Below are positions 57,891 through 64,000 of a DNA stretch of 64,000 nucleotides, piece by piece. Location of the stretch: the NCBI GenBank assembly GCA_022819605.1, contig JAJEGW010000017.1:1-64000 (forward strand). Direction: 5' to 3'. How positions within the stretch are numbered: position 1 is the first letter of the stretch; every line of letters starts with the position of its first letter. The notes under the pieces are model-generated. The model ran no database searches. It was not told the origin of the DNA and saw only the letters and a program-made list of their open reading frames with translations. The translations under genes were made by a program, and so were the position numbers. This DNA comes from Silicimonas sp. (GTDB lineage: Bacteria > Pseudomonadota > Alphaproteobacteria > Rhodobacterales > Rhodobacteraceae).

Positions 57891-58132
57891 AGCATGCGAA
57901 CGGCGTCCGCGCCGCGCTGTCCGGTCAGGAAGGGACCTCGCAAGGGCGCATTCTGACGGTCGGAACTGCCTTGAATCCGGGGGAAAATGACGTCGCCATC
58001 AAAAAATTTGATCCAACTGGAAGAAAAAACTCTTGAAGCCCGGGAGTTATGGCAGAATTCTGAACACATGCGGTCGGAGTCAAAGGAGTCGCTTGACCGT
58101 CATGACGGGAACTGAGTGAGGAGCCTCTGCGC

Positions 58133-60460
58133 GTGCCAAGTTTCTCGAATACGCTGGAAAGCGCGATTCATGCGGCGCTGGCCATTGCCAATTCCCGTCG
58201 CCATGAACTTGCCACGCTTGAGCATCTGCTTCTCGCCCTGATCGACGAACCGGACGCCGCAAGGGTGATGAAGGCCTGCTCGGTCGATCTTGATGACTTG
58301 CAGAGAACCTTGAAGCAGTTCATCGAGGACGATCTCTCGTCGCTGGTTACCGGGATTGACGGATCGGAAGCCGTGCCGACCGCGGCATTCCAGCGGGTGA
58401 TTCAGAGAGCTGCCATCCATGTGCAGTCAAGCGGCCGGACCGAAGTGACCGGAGCCAACGTTCTGGTGGCGATATTCGCGGAGCGCGAATCGAACGCAGC
58501 CTACTTCCTGCAAGCCCAAGACATGACGCGTTACGATGCGGTGAACTTCATTGCCCATGGCGTGGCCAAGGATCCGGCATTTGGCGAGACGCGGTCAGTG
58601 ACGGGCGCAAGCGAGGTCGAGGAAGATCATGGCACTCGGCATGCCGAAGACGAGGACAACAAGGAATCGGCGCTCGCGAAATACTGCGTGGACCTGAATG
58701 CGAAGGCGGCACAGGGTGACGTCGATCCGCTGATCGGGCGGGAGCACGAGGCGGAGCGCTGCGTCCAGGTGTTGTGTCGGCGCCGGAAGAACAATCCTCT
58801 GCTGGTCGGCGATCCGGGGGTCGGCAAGACGGCGATCGCGGAAGGCCTGGCCAAGAAGATCGTGGAACAGGCCACGCCGGAAGTGCTGCATGGAGCTACG
58901 ATTTATTCGCTGGACATGGGCGCCCTGCTTGCGGGCACCCGCTATCGGGGAGATTTCGAGGAGCGGTTGAAATCCGTCGTGCAGGAACTCGAGGACCACC
59001 CCGACGCGATTCTGTTCATTGACGAGATTCATGCCGTGGTCGGTGCAGGCGCGACGTCGGGCGGTGCCATGGACGCGTCCAACCTGCTGAAGCCCGCGTT
59101 GCAGGGCGGGCGGCTGCGGTGCATGGGGTCCACCACGTACAAGGAATACCGCCAGCAGTTCGAAAAGGACCGGGCGCTGTCCCGCCGGTTCCAGAAGATC
59201 GACGTGATCGAACCGTCGGTCGACGACTCGGTTCAGATTCTCCTCGGGCTCAAGCCGTATTTCGAGGACCATCATGCGGTAAGGTACACTGACGATGCCG
59301 TTCGGACGGCGGTCGAGCTTTCGGCGCGCTACATCAATGACCGAAGATTGCCTGACAAGGCCATTGACGTGATTGACGAGGCCGGCGCCGCGCAGCGCCT
59401 CGTGGAAATCAAGAAGCGCCGGAAGACGATTGGCGTTGCGCAGATCGAAACGGTCGTGGCCAAGATCGCGCGCATCCCGCCAAAGAACGTGTCCAAGGAC
59501 GATGCAACCGTCCTGAGGGATCTCGAAGCGTCGCTGAAACGGGTGGTGTTCGGGCAGGAGCGCGCCATCGAGGCCCTTGCCTCGGCCATCAAGCTCAGCC
59601 GCGCGGGGCTTCGCGAACAGGAGAAGCCGATAGGCAACTACCTGTTTGCCGGTCCGACGGGCGTCGGAAAGACGGAAGTGGCACGCCAGCTGGCGGACGT
59701 GCTGGGCGTTGAACTGCTCCGCTTCGACATGTCGGAATACATGGAGAAGCATGCCGTCAGCCGGCTGATCGGCGCGCCGCCGGGCTATGTCGGCTTTGAC
59801 CAGGGCGGACTGCTGACCGATGGCGTCGACCAGCATCCCCATTGCGTCCTGCTCCTGGACGAGATCGAAAAGGCGCATCCGGACGTGTTCAACATCCTGC
59901 TCCAGGTGATGGACCACGGAAAGCTGACCGATCACAACGGCCGGGCCGTGAATTTCCGGAACGTGGTCCTGATCATGACCTCGAATGCAGGCGCCTCGGA
60001 CATGGCGAGGGCCGCAGTGGGCTTCGGCCGAGACCGGCGCGAGGGCGAGGACACGGAAGCGATCGAGCGCATGTTTATGCCCGAGTTCCGGAACCGGCTT
60101 GACGCCGTGATTTCCTTTGCGCCGCTGCCTGCGGAGGTCATCCTGCAAGTCGTCGAGAAATTCGTCCTCCAGCTTGAGGCGCAGTTGATGGACCGCGGCG
60201 TTCACATTGAATTGACTCGGCGGGCTGCCGAGTGGCTGGCGAACAAGGGCTACGACGACAAGATGGGTGCCCGGCCGCTCGCGCGGGTCATCCAGGAGGA
60301 GATCAAGAAGCCGTTGGCAGAGGAACTGCTGTTCGGCAAGCTCGCCAAGGGCGGCATTGTCAAGGTCGGCGTCAAGGGTGGAGAGCTGGAACTCAAGATC
60401 GAGCGCAGGACCAAGCGGCTGTCTTCGAGGAAGAAGCCTCCCTTGCTGACGGCGGAATGA
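58133..60460 (+). CDS. clpA: ATP-dependent Clp protease ATP-binding subunit ClpA
   Basis: A 775-residue double-AAA unfoldase. The N-domain (residues 1-150, NTLESAIHAALAIANSRRHEL) is followed by AAA-1 with Walker A GDPGVGKTA and AAA-2 with GPTGVGKTEVA. The ClpP-docking loop carries VGF in place of the usual IGL/IGF. The start is GTG after GAGGAG, 9 bases away. clpS, often next to clpA, is absent here; the upstream neighbour is gloB. Confidence 0.96.
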   Translation: MPSFSNTLESAIHAALAIANSRRHELATLEHLLLALIDEPDAARVMKACSVDLDDLQRTLKQFIEDDLSSLVTGIDGSEAVPTAAFQRVIQRAAIHVQSSGRTEVTGANVLVAIFAERESNAAYFLQAQDMTRYDAVNFIAHGVAKDPAFGETRSVTGASEVEEDHGTRHAEDEDNKESALAKYCVDLNAKAAQGDVDPLIGREHEAERCVQVLCRRRKNNPLLVGDPGVGKTAIAEGLAKKIVEQATPEVLHGATIYSLDMGALLAGTRYRGDFEERLKSVVQELEDHPDAILFIDEIHAVVGAGATSGGAMDASNLLKPALQGGRLRCMGSTTYKEYRQQFEKDRALSRRFQKIDVIEPSVDDSVQILLGLKPYFEDHHAVRYTDDAVRTAVELSARYINDRRLPDKAIDVIDEAGAAQRLVEIKKRRKTIGVAQIETVVAKIARIPPKNVSKDDATVLRDLEASLKRVVFGQERAIEALASAIKLSRAGLREQEKPIGNYLFAGPTGVGKTEVARQLADVLGVELLRFDMSEYMEKHAVSRLIGAPPGYVGFDQGGLLTDGVDQHPHCVLLLDEIEKAHPDVFNILLQVMDHGKLTDHNGRAVNFRNVVLIMTSNAGASDMARAAVGFGRDRREGEDTEAIERMFMPEFRNRLDAVISFAPLPAEVILQVVEKFVLQLEAQLMDRGVHIELTRRAAEWLANKGYDDKMGARPLARVIQEEIKKPLAEELLFGKLAKGGIVKVGVKGGELELKIERRTKRLSSRKKPPLLTAE

Positions 60461-60578
60461 GACCCTGCGCGGCCGCTCTTGCAGGGCGGACGTTCAAAGA
60501 AGCCAATCGCCCTCTCTGACGGACAGTTCCGAATTCGGCGCCTGGCGTTCCCGAATCGTGCGAGGGAGGTCCGGGCAC

Positions 60579-61610
60579 TTACCGGCGATGGCGTACCGTA
60601 TCGATCATGAGATGAACATTGTCCGGACTCGCATCCGGCGTGATGCCATGGCCGAGATTGAAGACGTGCGGGCCGGCTTGGAACGCTTTCAGGATCGAGC
60701 GCGTCTCGCGAATGAGGGCGTCTCCGCCGGCAACCAGGTGACGCGGGGCGAGATTTCCCTGAACCGGACCGTCCTTCTGAACATGGCGTGCCGCCCAGGC
60801 TGGATCGACCGAGCCGTCGAGGGCCACGCAGTCCGCACCCGTGCGTCGGGCGAACCCTGCGTAGCGCTCTCCCGCTTCGCGTGGAAATGCAATGACCGGC
60901 GTGTCGGGATGACGGGACTTCAGGGCGGTGACGATCCGGCGGGTAGGTTCGACTGCATAGATTTCGAAGTCCTCGCCTGCAAGAGATCCGGCCCAGCTGT
61001 CGAACAGCTTTACGACTTCCGCGCCCGCCTCGATCTGGGCTGAAAGATAGGCGATCGTGGCATCGGTCAGGCGCTCGATCAGGGCGTCGAACAAGGCAGG
61101 CTGTTCTGCTTTCAGCGCGTGGGCAGGGTCCTGTCCCGGAACTCCCATTCCGGCAATCATGTAGGTGGCGACAGTCCACGGGGCACCGGCGAAGCCGATG
61201 AGCGCGGTTTCCGATGGCAAATTGCCGGAAACGATGCGGAGCGTGTCATAGACCGGCGCGAGATGTTGGTGGATGGCGTCGGGCGGGTGCAGGGCATCGA
61301 GGTCGGCGCGGGTATTCACTGTTGAGAGTCTTGGGCCGTCGCCTTCGACAAACCGGACTTCGAGGCCAAGAGCGTCAGGGAGAAGGAGGATGTCGGCAAA
61401 CAGGATCGCGGCATCAAGACCGTAGCGGCGGATTGGTTGAAGCGTCACCTCGGCGGCAAGTTCGGGTGTGTAGCAGAGGGCGAGGAAGTCCCCCGCGCGG
61501 GAACGCGTTTCCCTGTATTCCGGCAGGTGGCGTCCTGCTTGGCGCATCATCCAGACGGGCGGAGTGTCGGTCCGTTCTCCCGCCAGCGTGCGCAGCAATT
61601 TCTTGGCCAT
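60579..61610 (-). CDS. hemE: Uroporphyrinogen decarboxylase
   Basis: A 343-residue enzyme converting uroporphyrinogen III to coproporphyrinogen III. The signatures [18 protein letters not shown] and [13 protein letters not shown] are present, with [15 protein letters not shown] (Asp of the active site) between. The ATG follows GGCGGAAG; the frame is open upstream across hemC, which is noise. It is divergent from hemC with 81 bases between. Confidence 0.96.
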   Translation of the reverse strand: MAKKLLRTLAGERTDTPPVWMMRQAGRHLPEYRETRSRAGDFLALCYTPELAAEVTLQPIRRYGLDAAILFADILLLPDALGLEVRFVEGDGPRLSTVNTRADLDALHPPDAIHQHLAPVYDTLRIVSGNLPSETALIGFAGAPWTVATYMIAGMGVPGQDPAHALKAEQPALFDALIERLTDATIAYLSAQIEAGAEVVKLFDSWAGSLAGEDFEIYAVEPTRRIVTALKSRHPDTPVIAFPREAGERYAGFARRTGADCVALDGSVDPAWAARHVQKDGPVQGNLAPRHLVAGGDALIRETRSILKAFQAGPHVFNLGHGITPDASPDNVHLMIDTVRHRR

Positions 61611-61691
61611 GCTTCCGCCTCTGCTGTCAATGTCCGGGCTTGTCAATAGTGTGCATTGTCTTGCAGCGCAGCGGTGATTAGACCCCTGCGC

Positions 61692-62630
61692 ATGAAGATG
61701 CCGGATCGTGATCGTCCATTCCGCATCGGTACACGCGGATCTCCGCTGGCGTTGGCGCAGGCCAACGAGGTGCGCAGCCTCCTGGCCACAACGCTCGACA
61801 TCGATCCGGAAGCGTTCAAGATCGTGGTGATCAGGACGACGGGGGATCGCGTGACCGATCGGCCGTTGCGCGAGTTCGGCGGCAAGGGGCTGTTCACCAA
61901 GGAAATCGAGGAGGCGCTGCTGGAAGGTCGGATCGATTGCGCCGTGCATTCGATGAAGGATGTGCCGATCAATCAGCCCGAGGGGCTGGTGGTCGATGCG
62001 TGCCTGCAGAGCGAAGACGTTCGAGACGCGTTCGTGTCGCTCACCGGCGGCACCTTGGTTGACATGCCGGAAGGAGCGACGCTGGGAACGTCTAGCTTGA
62101 GACGCCGTGCCCAAGCCCTGCGCCGCCGTCCGGATCTCAATGTCGTCGAATTCAGGGGCAATGTTCAGACGAGGCTCAAAAAGCTGGATGCGGGTGTGGC
62201 CGACGGCACTCTGTTGGCGATGGCGGGCCTGAGACGGCTGGGGATGGAAGGAAGCGTTCAGGCGGTGCCGATGGATGTCCATGACATGCTGCCTGCGGTC
62301 TGTCAGGGAATAATCTGCATCGAACGGCGGGAGGGTGATTGCAGCGTGGCGCAGCTCATGGATGCCGTTCGGCACCCGGATACCGAGGCCAGGATGCGGG
62401 CGGAACGAGCGTTTCTGGCTCGCCTCGACGGATCATGCCGGACGCCGATTGCAGGCTACGGGGAAGTCAGGGACGGAAGCCTGCGATTGACAGGGGAGAT
62501 CCTGCGAACCGATGGCAGCGAGGCACATGCAGGAACGCGGGCGGGGCCGGTTGAAGATGGTCCTGCGCTTGGTCGCGATCTTGCAGAGGCGCTTCTTGCG
62601 GAAGCCGGCCCTGGATTTCTGGCTCCGTAG
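61692..62630 (+). CDS. hemC: Porphobilinogen deaminase (hydroxymethylbilane synthase)
   Basis: A 312-residue enzyme joining four porphobilinogen units. It shows [13 protein letters not shown], the active-site Asp region [19 protein letters not shown], and the dipyrromethane-binding cysteine C249 in [12 protein letters not shown] start at the ATG of [10 protein letters not shown]; an upstream frame lacks similarity. Together with hemE it makes the early tetrapyrrole section. Two TGTCAAT repeats (61625-61631, 61641-61647) lie between the genes. Confidence 0.96.
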   Translation: MKMPDRDRPFRIGTRGSPLALAQANEVRSLLATTLDIDPEAFKIVVIRTTGDRVTDRPLREFGGKGLFTKEIEEALLEGRIDCAVHSMKDVPINQPEGLVVDACLQSEDVRDAFVSLTGGTLVDMPEGATLGTSSLRRRAQALRRRPDLNVVEFRGNVQTRLKKLDAGVADGTLLAMAGLRRLGMEGSVQAVPMDVHDMLPAVCQGIICIERREGDCSVAQLMDAVRHPDTEARMRAERAFLARLDGSCRTPIAGYGEVRDGSLRLTGEILRTDGSEAHAGTRAGPVEDGPALGRDLAEALLAEAGPGFLAP

Positions 62631-62674
62631 TGTCGCGCAAAAGCGCTTTGACGTCGGAGAATTCAGCCGTAAGC

Positions 62675-62686
62675 TGCAATGCGGCG
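62675..62686 (+). promoter_or_regulatory. Weak PhaR-box-like site upstream of phaR
   Basis: TGCAATGCGGCG matches 10 of 12 positions of TGCRNYGCASMA and begins 30 bases before the phaR ATG. It shares the TGC-N3-GC core with the two boxes near mcl1. PhaR represses its own gene in other species, so an autoregulatory site here is plausible, but the match is partial. Confidence 0.3.
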
Positions 62687-62704
62687 AAATTCCGGGAGAC
62701 TCCG

Positions 62705-63253
62705 ATGTCAGGAGAAAAACTGCAGATCAAGCGATATGCCAGCCGACGACTCTACAATACCGAGACATCGGATTACGTCACGCTGGATGACATCGCGCGA
62801 TTCATTCGTGAGGGTCGCGACGTGCAGATCGTGGACCTGAAGAGCGGCGATGACGTGACCAGGCAGTATCTCCTGCAGATCATCGCCGAGCACGAGAGCC
62901 GGGGCGAGAATGTCCTGCCGATGGACGTGCTGACTGACCTTGTCCGATCCTATACGAGCCAGGCACATTCGGTTGTCCCGCAGTTTCTTTCCATGAGCTT
63001 CGAGATGTTGCGCAAGGGGCAGTCGCAGGTCGTGGAGAGCATGACCAATCCGATGTCGGCAATGCCCGGGTTCGAGGCGATGAAGGCGCAGCAGGAGGCG
63101 TTCATCAGGGCCATGACCGGCACGTTCGGACCGGGTGATCCGGACACGTCTGACGGTGATGGCAAGAAGGACAGAGCCTCCGAGGAACTTGACGAGATCC
63201 GGACCCAGCTCGCCGCCGTTCAGGAGCAACTGGAAAGGATGGGACGTCAATAG
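62705..63253 (+). CDS. phaR: Polyhydroxyalkanoate synthesis repressor PhaR
   Basis: A 182-residue regulator. The PHB/PHA accumulation DNA-binding domain is at the N-terminus (LQIKRYASRRLYNTETSDYVTLDDIARFI), followed by the PHB_acc repeat region (DVLTDLVRSYTSQAHSVVPQFLSMSFEML) and a charged coiled-coil tail. PhaR proteins bind DNA and PHB granules and link acetyl-CoA/PHB status to gene expression. The ATG follows GGGAG. The phaC/phaP/phaZ genes that often accompany it are not in the window. Confidence 0.93.
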   Translation: MSGEKLQIKRYASRRLYNTETSDYVTLDDIARFIREGRDVQIVDLKSGDDVTRQYLLQIIAEHESRGENVLPMDVLTDLVRSYTSQAHSVVPQFLSMSFEMLRKGQSQVVESMTNPMSAMPGFEAMKAQQEAFIRAMTGTFGPGDPDTSDGDGKKDRASEELDEIRTQLAAVQEQLERMGRQ

Positions 63254-63409
63254 ACGGGCCTGCGCGCCTCCGCGGCTTCCTGCCGGAGGTGTGCGTGCTC
63301 CTATTCGCCGACGGCGGATTGCCAGCGTGGCAAGTTCGGTTTCCACTGTCCAACAAGGCTCGGTTGTGTGGGCGAGCCGGACAAATCGGTCTCAACCCGC
63401 CTGCCTTGC

Positions 63410-64000
63410 TTAACCAATGTAGCGGGTCCAGAATCGGAACTGCATCGCCAAGCACGCACAGGCGAGACCCACCGTAAGCCCGAGCCAAATTCCGATGCCT
63501 TCCAGCCTGAACGCAAAGCCGAAGAAATAGCTGACCGGCAGTCCGACAAGCCAATAGCTCACGACCGCAATGATCATCGGCACACGGGTGTCCTGGACGC
63601 CGCGCAGCATGCCGAGAGCCATGACCTGCCCAGAGTCGACGAACTGGAACAGGGCTGCCACTGCAAGCAGCGATGCACCAACCGCCAGGATGGCGGGCCT
63701 TTCGGGATCCAGCGGGTCGACGAAGAGGCCGATGAGGAATTCGGGCAGGGTGAGGAACAGCACGATCGTTGTCACGGAGGCTGCAAGAGAAAGGATCATC
63801 GCGGCCTGGCTGGCGACTTTCAGAAGTTCCCTGTCGCCCATGCCCCAGGCGCGACCTGCGCGGACGGTTATCGCCTGGCTCAGCCCGAGATGCATCATGA
63901 AGGTAAGGGCCGCGATTTGCAGGGCCACTCCGTGGGCCGCAAGCGCGACGGTGCCTACCCAGCCCATCATCAGGGTTGAAGCCGCGAACAGCCCGGTCTC
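63410..64000 (-). CDS. MATE family efflux transporter, truncated by the window edge
   Basis: The C-terminal 196 residues of a MATE transporter. The frame continues to the window edge (ETGLFAASTLMMGW precedes the first internal Met). Hydrophobic segments alternate with loops such as MHLGLSQAITVRAGRAWG and QDTRVPMIIAVVSYW, both typical of NorM-type proteins. The start lies outside the window. It would export drugs or metabolites against Na+ or H+; the substrate is unknown. It converges on phaR. Confidence 0.9.
   Translation of the reverse strand, partial: ETGLFAASTLMMGWVGTVALAAHGVALQIAALTFMMHLGLSQAITVRAGRAWGMGDRELLKVASQAAMILSLAASVTTIVLFLTLPEFLIGLFVDPLDPERPAILAVGASLLAVAALFQFVDSGQVMALGMLRGVQDTRVPMIIAVVSYWLVGLPVSYFFGFAFRLEGIGIWLGLTVGLACACLAMQFRFWTRYIG

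Noticed and set aside
57950..58060. Heat-shock (sigma32) promoter for clpA at CTTGAATCC or CTTGAAGCC
   Set aside because: The -35-like CTTGAA occurs twice but the matching -10 is poor and spacing is off; not strong enough to call.
61620..61670. PpsR/CrtJ-type site (TGT-N12-ACA) between hemE and hemC
   Set aside because: TGT half-sites are present but no ACA at the required distance.
61611..62375. Long N-terminal extension of hemE across hemC
   Set aside because: Opposite strand of hemC; hemE similarity begins exactly at the ATG at 61610.

Overview
The window reads as one continuous chromosomal segment of a high-GC alphaproteobacterium. Gene content and order point to Rhodobacterales or a close relative: lysA followed by a Q/G-rich TIGR02302-type protein, rpsU divergent from a COQ9 gene, a TrcR/DUF1013 gene, a DnaX ending in WDPFEED, an Mcl1-type malyl-CoA lyase, an F1 operon atpHAGDC without its F0 genes, and PhaR. 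This affiliation rests on remembered family sequences and synteny, not on a search. I see no rRNA, tRNA, CRISPR array, insertion sequence or prophage.

Layout. 0-5.4 kb: OsmC-like protein, lysA, TIGR02302 protein, and a zinc-ribbon/membrane protein split into two coupled reading frames. 5.8-10.5 kb: sugar or polyol catabolism (SDR, xylitol dehydrogenase-like enzyme, three-gene ABC importer). 11-15 kb: plsC, accA, CPA2 antiporter. 15.1-18.8 kb: form II CO-dehydrogenase-like coxSLM. 19-20.3 kb: Fic protein behind an operator-like repeat array. 20.4-24.5 kb: malyl-CoA lyase divergent from a D-glutamate catabolism operon (dgcN, dgcA, D-amino acid transaminase). 24.6-31.9 kb: DUF1244, N-formylglutamate amidohydrolase-like protein, pyk, rpmI-rplT, pheS-small ORF-pheT. 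32-43.1 kb: Lrp regulator, rpsU/coq9, trcR, recR-traB-ybaB, MFS transporter, dnaX, ankyrin/phosphatase pair, SRP RNA gene. 43.4-48.2 kb: nudC and a dcw fragment ftsW-murG-murC. 48.3-51 kb: adenosine kinase, nth, Ada-like protein. 51.2-56.1 kb: atpHAGDC. 56.3-64 kb: methyltransferase, gloB, clpA, hemE/hemC, phaR and a truncated MATE transporter.

Most genes are housekeeping and many are coupled by 1-8 base overlaps. The less routine material is mostly regulatory or small: three copies of TATTCGGCTCA over the presumed fic promoter; a PhaR-box-like direct repeat between mcl1 and dgcN, with a weaker copy before phaR itself; a 46-codon ORF joining pheS to pheT with overlaps at both ends; the split zinc-ribbon gene; a TraB/GumN protein lacking both family GX2H motifs; and a TTG-started phosphatase coupled to an ankyrin protein. 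These suggest a link between acetyl-CoA/PHB status and the malyl-CoA and D-glutamate genes, but that is inference.
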